From Paracoccaceae bacterium (GTDB taxonomy: Bacteria > Pseudomonadota > Alphaproteobacteria > Rhodobacterales > Rhodobacteraceae), in assembly GCA_020446815.1 (NCBI GenBank), contig JAGRDY010000018.1:124001-188000 (forward strand): a stretch of 64,000 bases of DNA, in the 5' to 3' direction. Below, in pieces: positions 49,115 to 57,440 of this stretch. The notes under the pieces were generated by a model. The model was not told the DNA's origin and made no database searches. It saw only the letters and a list, made by a program, of their open reading frames with translations. Numbering within the stretch: position 1 is the stretch's first letter; the number at the start of each line of letters is the position of its first letter. The translations under genes and the position numbers were made by a program.

Positions 49115-49807
49115 TCAGGTCTGGGCAGCGCGCGTCAGGGTAAGGCGCGCCGTTTCGAGGTGCCGCTTCATCAGTTCCGCGGCCCTTTCGGGCTCCCTTT
49201 CCCGGATGGCGGTCAACACCTGGCGGTGCTGGGTGTTATAGGTGCGGATGATCGATTCATTGAGCGTCAGGTTGCGCATCTGCTTCCATTCGTCGAGGCT
49301 GCGCGCCAGGGTGATCTGCTCCATCATCCAGGCCAGCATCCCGTTATGGGCGCTTTCGGTCAGGCAGATGTGAAATTCGGTATCGGCGGTGGAAAAGGCG
49401 TTGGGATCATCGACGCTCTGTTCCATGACGGCGCAGAGATCTTCGAGGCGGTCGAAGTCGCTCTGGCGCCCGTGAAGAACCGCGAGGCGGCAGCAATGCG
49501 GCTCGATCGCGAACCGCGCATCCATCAGTTCGAGCGGTCTGGTATTGGTCAGTACCGCATTCGCCGCCGTTGGCGTATTGCCGACCACATATGTACCGCT
49601 TCCGGCTCTGGTCTCGACCAGATTCTGACGCTCAAGCAAGTTCAGGGCGTGCCGGACCGTACCACGGGCAACGGAATATTGCACCGACAACTGGCGTTCA
49701 GGCGGCAGCCGATCGCCCGGAGCCAGGGTTCCCGAAGTGATTTGCCCACGAATCGATGCCGCGACTTGCGCGGAATTGGCCTTTCGCGGAGGGGTTTTTG
49801 CCGTCAT
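49115..49807 (-). CDS. GntR-family regulator (FadR/FCD type)
   Basis: 230 aa from ATG 49807 (CCGGAAA seven bases upstream). The N-terminal winged helix (VAASIRGQITSGTLAPGDRL, PPERQLSVQYSVARGTVRHAL, LVETRAGSGTYV) precedes an all-helical FCD effector domain (MDARFAIEPHCCRLAVLH, FHICLTESAHNGML, HRQVLTAIREREPERAAELM) with the His/Asp metal-site pattern. It is divergent from the FAD oxidoreductase. Two copies of a TTGGT-type motif lie between them and are its most likely operators. Confidence 0.9.
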   Translation of the reverse strand: MTAKTPPRKANSAQVAASIRGQITSGTLAPGDRLPPERQLSVQYSVARGTVRHALNLLERQNLVETRAGSGTYVVGNTPTAANAVLTNTRPLELMDARFAIEPHCCRLAVLHGRQSDFDRLEDLCAVMEQSVDDPNAFSTADTEFHICLTESAHNGMLAWMMEQITLARSLDEWKQMRNLTLNESIIRTYNTQHRQVLTAIREREPERAAELMKRHLETARLTLTRAAQT

Positions 49808-49820
49808 TGTATTTCCGGTC

Positions 49821-49840
49821 TGATCCAAATCTAAACCAAT
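49821..49840 (-). promoter_or_regulatory. TTGGT-N6-TTGG motif, copy 1 (regulator side)
   Basis: On the minus strand the sequence reads ATTGGTTTAGATTTGGATCA. It lies 13 bp upstream of the GntR start codon, where a bound repressor would block its own gene. It matches copy 2 at 16 of 20 positions in opposite orientation. Confidence 0.6.
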
Positions 49841-49952
49841 ATCATTATTCCCTAACATATTTTGCGCTGCTTCACCATTAATCTTGACAGAAAGTCAAAA
49901 ACATCGCCAGATCAGATCGCGAAACAGCACGAGTCGTTACAATCAGCTGTAA

Positions 49953-49972
49953 TTTGGTCTGGATTTGGTTCA
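49953..49972 (+). promoter_or_regulatory. TTGGT-N6-TTGG motif, copy 2 (oxidoreductase side)
   Basis: TTTGGTCTGGATTTGGTTCA lies 24 bp before the FAD oxidoreductase start codon. Two TTGGT half-sites are spaced 11 bp, one helical turn. Related copies occur at 49821 and in the second divergent region (62021, 62203). Confidence 0.6.
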
Positions 49973-49996
49973 ATAATCGCGCGCTAGGAGTTTTGG

Positions 49997-51340
49997 ATGG
50001 CTTTGCCCGTACATGCGGATTTTCTGATCATCGGGGCCGGGATACATGGCTTGTCGACGGCCTGGCGGCTTGCTGATAGGCTGATTGCGAAAGGTGAGAC
50101 CGTCGAGGGGCGAATCGTCGTTCTTGACAAGTCCGGAATCGCGTCGGGGGCGTCGGGCATTGCCTGCGGCGTGGTGCGCAACAACTATTTCCAGCCGGCG
50201 ATGCGCAAGCTGATGGCGCATTCGGTCGGCATCTGGGAAAGCGACCCCGAAGGGCTGAGCTATCACCCGGTCGGCTACATGCAGATTTCCAGCGAATCCA
50301 TGCACGAGGATGTGGCCACGATCCATGCCCAGCAGCAGGCGATCGGCTATGAGAGCAGCTTCATCGAGGGCGCGGCCGCCTGCGACGCCTACATGAAGAA
50401 CATGTTCAGCGACTGGCAGGCCAAGAACATCACTTCGGTGCTTCATGAAAAACGCGGCGGCTATTCGAACAACACCAAGGCGATGTACGGCCTTGCCCGC
50501 AAGGTCGAAGAGCGCGGCGTGCGCATCGTCACCGGTGTGACGGTCAAGGCGCTGCACAGCGAATCCGGATCGGGCAGCATCAAGTCGGCCGAGACGGACC
50601 GCGGCACCGTCACCTGCGACAGGCTCGTGATCGCGCCCGGCCCCTGGGCGCGCGATTTCTGGGACATGCTGGCATTGCCCAAGAAGATCACCGTCAAGGA
50701 CCGCGACGGATCGGTGCATGACGATATCGAGATGTGGCGTTACTGGCAGCTGGAGGAAGGCGTTCTGGGCATTCCGCCGGAGACGCTGACCACCAATGAC
50801 GGAAAGGTGCCGCCGGTCCTGCATGTGGATACCGACGCGCCGCTTCATTCCTGTGTCGACGGATCGCTGATCACCGACAAGATGTGGGGGATCTACTACA
50901 AGCCCGACTGGCATTTCGGCGGCATCCAGGGCGGCGCGTCGCCCTACAAGGTGGATACCCCGGTCGACGAAGTGGCGATCGACCCCTACGGGCCGTCTTC
51001 GCCCGAATTCGTGTCCTCGGACGAATTTGCGCATATGTGGGTATCGGCGCTTGCCCATTGCCATGCGCGGTTCGAGGGCATGATGGACAAATACCACAAG
51101 GAACCGTCTGGCGGGATCGGGTGTTTTACTGCCGACAGCTTCCCGGTCTTCGATCATTTCCATGAAAACACAGCCTTGATCGCGGATTCGAACCATGGCT
51201 GGAAAATGCTGGGTGTCGGCCATCTGATCGCCGACGAGGTGCTGGGCGAAAAGCAGGAGTTGCTGGAACCGTTCCGCTTTGCCCGCTTCGCGAAGGGTGA
51301 ATTGCACCCGGTATCACACAGCCCCTATCCGTGGAGCTGA
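49997..51340 (+). CDS. FAD-dependent oxidoreductase (DAO family, sarcosine oxidase beta-like)
   Basis: 447 aa. The N-terminal dinucleotide-binding motif FLIIGAGIHGLSTAWRLADR, then SGIASGASGIACGVVRNNYF, and a C-terminal GHLIADEV near FAD-binding ADSNHGWKMLGV place it in the D-amino-acid-oxidase fold group, like the beta subunit of sarcosine oxidase and a subunit of N-methylglutamate dehydrogenase. Those enzymes oxidise N-alkyl amino acids to the amino acid plus aldehyde. No alpha, gamma or delta subunits are nearby, so it would act alone. CTAGGAG precedes ATG 49997. First gene of the island operon. Confidence 0.87.
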   Translation: MALPVHADFLIIGAGIHGLSTAWRLADRLIAKGETVEGRIVVLDKSGIASGASGIACGVVRNNYFQPAMRKLMAHSVGIWESDPEGLSYHPVGYMQISSESMHEDVATIHAQQQAIGYESSFIEGAAACDAYMKNMFSDWQAKNITSVLHEKRGGYSNNTKAMYGLARKVEERGVRIVTGVTVKALHSESGSGSIKSAETDRGTVTCDRLVIAPGPWARDFWDMLALPKKITVKDRDGSVHDDIEMWRYWQLEEGVLGIPPETLTTNDGKVPPVLHVDTDAPLHSCVDGSLITDKMWGIYYKPDWHFGGIQGGASPYKVDTPVDEVAIDPYGPSSPEFVSSDEFAHMWVSALAHCHARFEGMMDKYHKEPSGGIGCFTADSFPVFDHFHENTALIADSNHGWKMLGVGHLIADEVLGEKQELLEPFRFARFAKGELHPVSHSPYPWS

Positions 51341-51389
51341 TGAACCAAGACAAGAAACGCCGGAAACAAGACTATCAGGGAGAGAGAAC

Positions 51390-52868
51390 GTGCCGGAAAT
51401 GGATATCGAAAGGTTTGTGGAAACCAAGGGCCGCGACGAAAAGATCAAGGAAGTACGCAAGAAGATAGACCAGTTGGGGATCGAGTATCTCTATCTTCAG
51501 TTCGTGTCGGTAACCGGCAAGATCATGGGCAAGGGCATCCCCGCCGATCACTGGGAAAGCGTCGCCAAGAAGGGTTTTCAGCTGGTCTATGGCTCGACGG
51601 TCAACCTTTTCACCAACCGCGCTGGCAACTATATCGGCTATGGCCCGGAGGCCGCCGAACTGGTCGGTATTCCTGAACCCGAAACCTTCATGCAACTGCC
51701 CTGGGCGCCGGAAATCGGGCGATTTTACTGCACCTTGTTCCGCAACCGCGAGGAAAAGGTCAATCCGGGCGGCTATCTGACCGCCGATTGCCGCGGAAAC
51801 CTGCGGCGGATGCATGACGAATTCACCAAGAAGCACGGCACCAAGCTGCGCATCGGCACCGAACCCGAGATGATGTGGCTGAAGTTCGACGAGAACGGCA
51901 AGCCCCGCGACGGCTTTTCCAGGCCCTACTGCTATCACATCGACCAGTTCGAAAGCCTGCGCCCGGTGTCGTTGCAGGTGATCCGCTATTCCCGCAAGAT
52001 GGGGCTCGACATGATCCAGGGCGATCACGAGGATGCGCCGGGGCAGCTCGAGCTCAACTGGATGTTCGACGATGTCCTGCGCAATGCCGACCGCCTGACG
52101 ACCTACCGGCAGATCTGTGCGCAGGTCGCCCGCGAACACGGGATTTTCGCCTGCTTCATGACCAAGCCGTTCATGGGTGTGTCGGCCTCGGGCTGCCATC
52201 ACAACATGAGCCTGTGGTCGGGCGGCGAGGATCACTTTGTCAAATGCGGCAACGACCCGGACAACCTGCCGGGCATGGCCGACAATTACATGTATGTACG
52301 GGGCGGCAAGAACACCTTCATGCCCGACACCGACGACCCGCAGATGCCGGGCAAGGAAGGGCTGAAGGCGATCGGCGGCGTGGTGCATCACCTTCAGGCG
52401 CTGACCGCCATCGGCTGTTCGACGGTCAACTCCTACCGCCGCCTTTGGGATACCGGTTTCTGGGCACCGGTCTTTGCCGACTGGGGCTTCCAGAACCGGA
52501 CGACGGGTCTGCGGGTATCGGCGCCGGGGCGGTTCGAATACCGTTCGGTCGATTCGATGGTGAACCCCTACCTGATGGGCACGACCCTGCTGGCCGCCAT
52601 GGACGACGGGCTGGACAACAGCCTTGATCCGGGCGAGCCGGAAGAGCGCAACATCTATGCCGCGATGGCCGAGGGCAAGCAGGTCAAGAAGCTTCCAATG
52701 TCGCTTGGCGAGGCACTTGATCACCTGTCCCGAAGCAAGGTTGTGCAGCGAGGGATGCCGGGCGAAATGTACCGGCTTTACGATGAATACAAGCGTGACG
52801 AATGGGCGCGCTTCATGTCGACGGTCACCGAATGGGACAAGGATACCTATATGGAATGCCTGCCCTGA
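51390..52868 (+). CDS. Glutamine synthetase-like ligase (GlnT/GmaS-type)
   Basis: 492 aa from GTG 51390 (GGGAGAGA eight bases upstream); ATG 51399 follows. Beta-grasp domain FVSVTGKIMGKGIP, metal and glutamate site GTEPEMMWLKFD and DHEDAPGQLELN, ammonia/ATP site CHHNMSLW, and NSYRRL...NRTTGLRVSAPGRFEYRSVDSMVNPYL are all retained, so it should be an active ATP-dependent gamma-glutamyl ligase. It is longer than type III GlnT or GmaS (about 440 aa). Between a flavoprotein and MgsABC-like genes, an amine is a more likely co-substrate than ammonia. It is followed by a strong terminator. Confidence 0.88.
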   Translation: MPEMDIERFVETKGRDEKIKEVRKKIDQLGIEYLYLQFVSVTGKIMGKGIPADHWESVAKKGFQLVYGSTVNLFTNRAGNYIGYGPEAAELVGIPEPETFMQLPWAPEIGRFYCTLFRNREEKVNPGGYLTADCRGNLRRMHDEFTKKHGTKLRIGTEPEMMWLKFDENGKPRDGFSRPYCYHIDQFESLRPVSLQVIRYSRKMGLDMIQGDHEDAPGQLELNWMFDDVLRNADRLTTYRQICAQVAREHGIFACFMTKPFMGVSASGCHHNMSLWSGGEDHFVKCGNDPDNLPGMADNYMYVRGGKNTFMPDTDDPQMPGKEGLKAIGGVVHHLQALTAIGCSTVNSYRRLWDTGFWAPVFADWGFQNRTTGLRVSAPGRFEYRSVDSMVNPYLMGTTLLAAMDDGLDNSLDPGEPEERNIYAAMAEGKQVKKLPMSLGEALDHLSRSKVVQRGMPGEMYRLYDEYKRDEWARFMSTVTEWDKDTYMECLP

Positions 52869-52881
52869 TTTATCCCCGACT

Positions 52882-52922
52882 GGCGGCAGGCCTTGCTCTC
52901 TCTGATCCTGCCGCCGTTTTTT
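52882..52922 (+). terminator. Intrinsic terminator between the ligase and glxB
   Basis: A 9-bp perfect stem (GGCGGCAGG 52882-52890, CCTGCCGCC 52907-52915) is followed by G and six T (52917-52922), 23 bases before the next start codon. It would separate or attenuate expression of the downstream glxBCD genes, although they clearly belong to the same functional group. Confidence 0.85.
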
Positions 52923-52944
52923 CAACCTAAGGAGGCGCATCGAA

Positions 52945-53883
52945 ATGTGCGGAATTGCAGGAATTATCCACAGGGGCAAAAGCTCCAACGTGGGCGGTGA
53001 GATGACCGCGATGCTGCAGGCGCTGAAACACCGCGGGCCGGATTCGACCGGCTATGCGGTTTATGCAACCAGCAAGAACCCCGAAGACTACATCATGCGG
53101 ATCAAGGTCGCCGAGGCCGAGGATCGTGCCGTGGGCCACGGCGTTCACAAACTGATCGCCGAGCGGATAGCGCGTGTCGATGCGATCCTGAAAGAACATG
53201 GCGCCAAGGTGAAATCCAAGGAGGCGGCGCGCGAATATGCGCTGCGCTACGTGTTGACCCATGACGGCGACACGGCGGCGATGGCCACCCATATCGAGGA
53301 GGACAAGGGCACGGAAATCCTCTCGATGGGCAACGGGCTCGAACTGATCAAGGATCTGGGCGATGCGAGCGATGTCGCGGGCGCTTATGGTCTGAACGAT
53401 TTTCAGGGCACCCACGGGATCGGCCATACCCGGATGGCCACCGAATCCGATGTCGACATCAAGTCGGCCCACCCCTACTGGGCCTTTCCCTATAATGACA
53501 TCAGCGTCGTTCACAACGGCCAGATCACCAATTACTGGCTGATGCGCCGCCAGATGGAAAAAAAGGGTCACCGGTTCCAGTCGAACTGCGACAGCGAACT
53601 GCTTGCGGTCTATACGGCGCACAATCTGTCCAACGGCGTTTCGCTGGAGGAATCGCTGCGCCGCTCGATTAGCGAGATCGACGGTGTGTTCACCTATCTG
53701 GTGGCGACCAAGGATCAGCTGGGCATGGCCAAGGATACAATGGCCGCCAAGCCGCTGGTGCTTTACGAAAGTGACGACCTGATCGCCATGGCTTCGGAAG
53801 AGGTCGCGATACGGGCGATCCTTCCCCAGGAAATCGACACTTATGACCCCTATGACGAGGAGGTGCGGGTATGGCAGGCGTGA
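52945..53883 (+). CDS. glxB: Class II glutamine amidotransferase GlxB (MgsA-like)
   Basis: 312 aa. The N-terminal nucleophile Cys2 (MCGIAGIIHRGK) and the GATase II core (LKHRGPDSTGYAVY, GIGHTRMATESDVDIKSAHP, SVVHNGQITNYWLMR, SNCDSELLAVY) are complete. An insertion of about 100 residues (60-160) separates the first elements, as in GlxB. It is homologous to the amidotransferase part of GltB and to N-methylglutamate synthase subunit A; there it releases ammonia or amine from a gamma-glutamyl amide. AAGGAGG precedes the start. The 3' end overlaps glxC. Confidence 0.92.
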   Translation: MCGIAGIIHRGKSSNVGGEMTAMLQALKHRGPDSTGYAVYATSKNPEDYIMRIKVAEAEDRAVGHGVHKLIAERIARVDAILKEHGAKVKSKEAAREYALRYVLTHDGDTAAMATHIEEDKGTEILSMGNGLELIKDLGDASDVAGAYGLNDFQGTHGIGHTRMATESDVDIKSAHPYWAFPYNDISVVHNGQITNYWLMRRQMEKKGHRFQSNCDSELLAVYTAHNLSNGVSLEESLRRSISEIDGVFTYLVATKDQLGMAKDTMAAKPLVLYESDDLIAMASEEVAIRAILPQEIDTYDPYDEEVRVWQA

Positions 53884-54740
53884 GCGATGCCGAACTGAAG
53901 AAGATGACGCAGGAAGAGCGCGTTACCGCGCTTGGAATGCGCACCGAGCAGTTGACGGGCAAGAGCCTCTATATCGAGTTCGACCCCGATGCGACCGAAC
54001 GGTTCACCTACCCCTGGGCGCCCGATGTCGACTTCAACAAGCGCATCGAAGTCGATACCGACAACATGACGTCAACCGAGGTGAACGCGAAGATCCGCGG
54101 CCTGATGAACGAAGGCTACGGAACCATCGTTCTGAAGAACCCGCGCGGCAAGCATTCCATCGGTGTCGGCATCCTCAGCCGTCTGAACCTGATCATCGAA
54201 GGTTCCACCGGTTATTTCGGGGTGGGGCTCATCGATGGGCCGAACGTGCGGATCACCGGGCGCGTCGGCTGGTCGTGCGGCGAAAACATGATGTCAGGGA
54301 CCATCGTCGTCGAAAAGAACGCCGGTTCGACGTTCGGCGCGGCGATCCGCGGGGGCGATCTGGTCTGCCGCGGCTCGGTCGGGTCGCGTACCGGCATCGA
54401 CATGAAGGGGGGCACGATCCTCGTCGGCGGAAATACCGGCGCTCTTTCGGGGTTCATGATGCAGCGCGGCAGGATGGTTGTCTGCGGCAATGCCGGCAAG
54501 AACCTTGGCGACTCGATGTATGACGGCACGATCTATATCGGCGGCACCATCCAGTCGCTCGGCGTCGATGCCGTAAAGGCCGAGCTGACCGACTTCGACA
54601 AGAAATGGCTGACCCGCAAGCTGACGCAACATGGACTGATGCCGGAAAAGGGTGTCGATCATTTCACCAAGATCGTCGCGGGCAAACAGCTCTGGAACTA
54701 CGACAATCTCGAACCCACCGAAAAGAAAATCATCCTCTGA
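53871..54740 (+). CDS. glxC: Glutamate synthase GXGXG-domain protein GlxC (MgsB-like)
   Basis: 289 aa, the stand-alone equivalent of the C-terminal beta-helix of GltB. Repeated G-x-x-G rungs are evident: GYGTIVLKNPRGKHSIGVGI, GSTGYFGVGLIDGPNVRITG, GGTILVGGNTGALSGF, NAGKNLGDSMYDGTIYIGG. In GltB this domain holds the ammonia channel together. It overlaps the end of glxB by 13 bp. It corresponds to the middle subunit of MgsABC. Confidence 0.92.
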   Translation: MAGVSDAELKKMTQEERVTALGMRTEQLTGKSLYIEFDPDATERFTYPWAPDVDFNKRIEVDTDNMTSTEVNAKIRGLMNEGYGTIVLKNPRGKHSIGVGILSRLNLIIEGSTGYFGVGLIDGPNVRITGRVGWSCGENMMSGTIVVEKNAGSTFGAAIRGGDLVCRGSVGSRTGIDMKGGTILVGGNTGALSGFMMQRGRMVVCGNAGKNLGDSMYDGTIYIGGTIQSLGVDAVKAELTDFDKKWLTRKLTQHGLMPEKGVDHFTKIVAGKQLWNYDNLEPTEKKIIL

Positions 54741-54761
54741 GTCACCGGAAAGGACCAAACC

Positions 54762-56126
54762 ATGGCTGACGGCGACATGCCCAAAAAACCAGCACTCGCG
54801 CGGGACACCAGCCGCATAGGCGACAGCTTCATCTTCCCGCCGCGGGTCATCGACGACATCCACATCAAGTCCGAGCTTGGACGCTACCGGATGCGCGGTT
54901 TCTCGCTTTTCAAGAAAATCCCGCATTGGGACGACCTGACCTTCCTGCCCGGCACCCTGACCCGGTTCGTGATCGAAGGCTATCGCGAAAAATGCGAGAC
55001 AAAGACGGTGATCGGCCCCAGGGCGAAGCGCCCGCTTGAGCTGGATATTCCGATCTACATCACCGGCATGTCGTTCGGGGCGCTGAGCTACGAGGCGAAA
55101 ACCGCGCTGGCGCGGGGCGCCACCATGGCCGGCACCGCGACCTGTTCGGGCGAGGGTGGCATGATTCCGGACGAACGGCGTTATTCCTCCAAGTGGTTTT
55201 ACCAGTGCATCCAGTCGCGCTATGGCTTCAACCCCAATCACCTCGTGCTTGCCGACGGTTGCGAATTCTTCATTGGCCAGGGGTGCAAGGTCGGCCTTGG
55301 CGGCCACCTGATGGGCCAGAAGGTCACCGACCAGGTGGCCGAGATGCGGTCGCTTCCGGCCGGGATCGACCAGCGGTCGCCCGCCCGCCACCCGGACTGG
55401 CTGGGGCCGGACGATCTGGCGCTGAAGATCCAGGAAATCCGCGAAGCCACGGACTGGCAGATACCGATCCAGCTCAAGCTCGGCGCGGCGCGCGTCTATG
55501 ACGATGTGCGCATGGCGGTGAAATGCGATCCCGATTCGATCTATATCGACGGGATGGAAGGGTCGACCGGCGCCGGCCCGCATCTGGCCACCGAAGAGAC
55601 CGGTGTGCCCGGCATGGCCGGCATCCGCCAGGCGCGCAAGGCCATCGACGATCTTGGCAAGCGCGGCGAGATCAGTCTCGTCTATGCCGGGGGTATCCGC
55701 AACGGCGCCGATGTGGCCAAGGCGATCGCGCTTGGCGCGGATGCCATCGCGATCGGGCATTCGGCGATGATGGCGCTGAACTGCAACAAGGATATTCCCG
55801 AGGCGAACTATCCCGAGGAAGTCGGGGCCGAGCCCGGGCATTGCTATCACTGCCATACCGGGCGCTGCCCGGTCGGGGTCGCGACCCAGGATCCGAGACT
55901 GCGCGCGCGCCTTGATCCCGACGAGGCCGCCGAGAGGGTCTATAATTTCCTGCATACCCTGACGATCGAGGCGCAGCTTTTCGCGCGGGCATGTGGCAAG
56001 ACCTATATCCATTCGCTGGAGCCCGAAGATCTTGCCGCCCTGACGATGGAGGCGTCGGCCCTGGCCGGTGTTCCGCTCGCCGGCACCAACCACACGGTTG
56101 GCGTCAAAGACTATCACCATCTGTAA
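54762..56126 (+). CDS. glxD: FMN-binding glutamate synthase-family protein GlxD (MgsC-like)
   Basis: 454 aa synthase subunit with an FMN TIM barrel (ITGMSFGALSYEAKTALARG, IPIQLKLGAARVYDDV, DGMEGSTGAGPHLATEETGV, VYAGGIRNGADVAKAIALGA) and an iron-sulfur motif C361-x2-C364-x4-C369 (CYHCHTGRCPVGVATQ). In MgsABC this subunit forms N-methylglutamate from the transferred amine and a 2-oxoglutarate/glutamate backbone. GGAAAGG precedes the ATG. It lies 21 bp after glxC. Confidence 0.93.
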   Translation: MADGDMPKKPALARDTSRIGDSFIFPPRVIDDIHIKSELGRYRMRGFSLFKKIPHWDDLTFLPGTLTRFVIEGYREKCETKTVIGPRAKRPLELDIPIYITGMSFGALSYEAKTALARGATMAGTATCSGEGGMIPDERRYSSKWFYQCIQSRYGFNPNHLVLADGCEFFIGQGCKVGLGGHLMGQKVTDQVAEMRSLPAGIDQRSPARHPDWLGPDDLALKIQEIREATDWQIPIQLKLGAARVYDDVRMAVKCDPDSIYIDGMEGSTGAGPHLATEETGVPGMAGIRQARKAIDDLGKRGEISLVYAGGIRNGADVAKAIALGADAIAIGHSAMMALNCNKDIPEANYPEEVGAEPGHCYHCHTGRCPVGVATQDPRLRARLDPDEAAERVYNFLHTLTIEAQLFARACGKTYIHSLEPEDLAALTMEASALAGVPLAGTNHTVGVKDYHHL

Positions 56127-56138
56127 GGAGGGATCGCA

Positions 56139-56552
56139 ATGGCTGGAACACAGTATCGCGGCTCCGAAATCAAGGACGTCGACCAGTTTCTCAAGGACTC
56201 CGCCGGGCTGGTCAGCAAGCGCGAAAAGGAGATCGGCCAGCATATCGGCTATCGCTACGATGTGAACCTGGTGCCCGATTACGACCGGATCACCCCGTTC
56301 TTGAAGAAATACATCGAGGTGATGGGCTGGGATGACCTGAACTGGCTCGAGGATGTCCACATGGGCTATGAGGAGGGCGCGCCGGCGGTCTTTGACCGGA
56401 ACAACAACGGCTGGGTCCGGGTTCCGTCGAGCATCGATTTGCCCGACAACCAGCAGGACCGGGACATGATCGCCCGTGAATTGCTGCTGAAGTTCCAGAT
56501 GTCGGATCGCCATCCGCTGGTAGCGCTGAGGAAAGCCTATATGAAATTCTGA
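56139..56552 (+). CDS. Unrecognised 137-residue protein following glxD
   Basis: No family recognised. The protein is soluble, acidic and aromatic, with no signal peptide and no cysteines. Landmarks are GSEIKDVDQFLKDSAGLVSK, YDVNLVPDYDRITPFLKKYI, GWDDLNWLEDVHMGYEEGAP and a C-terminal PLVALRKAYMKF. It starts 12 bp after glxD behind AAGGAGG, ends six bases before the amidase gene, and is therefore translated with the pathway. It may be an extra subunit of the synthase or a small enzyme; nothing in the sequence decides this. Confidence 0.75.
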   Translation: MAGTQYRGSEIKDVDQFLKDSAGLVSKREKEIGQHIGYRYDVNLVPDYDRITPFLKKYIEVMGWDDLNWLEDVHMGYEEGAPAVFDRNNNGWVRVPSSIDLPDNQQDRDMIARELLLKFQMSDRHPLVALRKAYMKF

Positions 56553-56558
56553 GAGCCC

Positions 56559-57386
56559 GTGCGCCCGTTAACCATCTCGTGCCTCCAGACAAGGCCGCAA
56601 CCCGATTTCGATCTGGCCTTGGCTGAGGCGATGCCGCTTGCCCGGCAAGCTGTTGACGCGGGCGCACAAATCCTTTTTCTTCCGGAATATTGCGGCGGGC
56701 TGCGGACCGTCGGGGCGGCGTTCGCGCCGCCCTTCGAGCGCGAAGAAGACCACCCCTTCATCCGGGCTTTTCAAGACCTTGCCGCCGAACGATCGGTCTG
56801 GATCGTTCTTGGATCCGTCGCCGTCAGCGGACCGGGCAGCAAATACCGCAACCGCGGCATCCTGATCGACGCCCAAGGCAGGATCGGCGGTCGCTATGAC
56901 AAGCTGCATCTGTTCGATGTGACGCTCGCCGGCGGCGAGCAATATTGCGAAAGCCGTTCGGTCGAACCCGGCGACACGGCGGTAACATACAAGACGCCTT
57001 TTGGGGTGATCGGCCACACGATCTGCTATGATCTGCGCTTTCCCCTGCTGTATCATGACCTCGCCAAGGCGGGCGCCGACATCATCTGCTGCCCGGCCGC
57101 CTTCACGCGCCGGACCGGCGAGGCGCATTGGCATATTCTCAACCGGGCTCGCGCCATCGAGAACGGCTGTTTCATCGTCTCGCCCTGTGCGACCGGGCCT
57201 GTTCCGGGGGGCGGCGAGACATTCGGGCATTCTCTGATCGTGGACCCCTGGGGCAGGGTTCTCGCGGACGGCGGAACAAAGCCGGGCATTGCGACGGCGC
57301 TGATCGATCTCGATCAGGTGCAGGCAACCCGCGCAGCAATCCCCAACCTGACCAATGAAAGGAGTTATGGTATTGCGGCCCGGTAG
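56559..57386 (+). CDS. Carbon-nitrogen hydrolase (nitrilase superfamily, Nit1/Nit2-like)
   Basis: 275 aa from a GTG start. The Glu-Lys-Cys triad is visible: E43 (LPEYCGG), K115 (RYDKLHLFD) and C156 (TICYDLRFP). The sequence is closest in pattern to omega-amidase/deaminated-glutathione amidase branches, which hydrolyse short amides. In this operon it could cleave a gamma-glutamyl or omega-amide by-product such as 2-oxoglutaramate. No partner subunits needed. Confidence 0.9.
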   Translation: MRPLTISCLQTRPQPDFDLALAEAMPLARQAVDAGAQILFLPEYCGGLRTVGAAFAPPFEREEDHPFIRAFQDLAAERSVWIVLGSVAVSGPGSKYRNRGILIDAQGRIGGRYDKLHLFDVTLAGGEQYCESRSVEPGDTAVTYKTPFGVIGHTICYDLRFPLLYHDLAKAGADIICCPAAFTRRTGEAHWHILNRARAIENGCFIVSPCATGPVPGGGETFGHSLIVDPWGRVLADGGTKPGIATALIDLDQVQATRAAIPNLTNERSYGIAAR

Positions 57387-57440
57387 ATATCGGGGATGAT
57401 CATACGAATAATAATCTAGATAAAAATGGAGGAGGAGACG

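Noticed and set aside
49115-56126. Complete classical N-methylglutamate pathway (mgdABCD-mgsABC-gmaS)
   Set aside because: Only one DAO-type protein is present and no MgdB, C, D subunits are found; the ligase is also longer than GmaS, so the classical label would be wrong.
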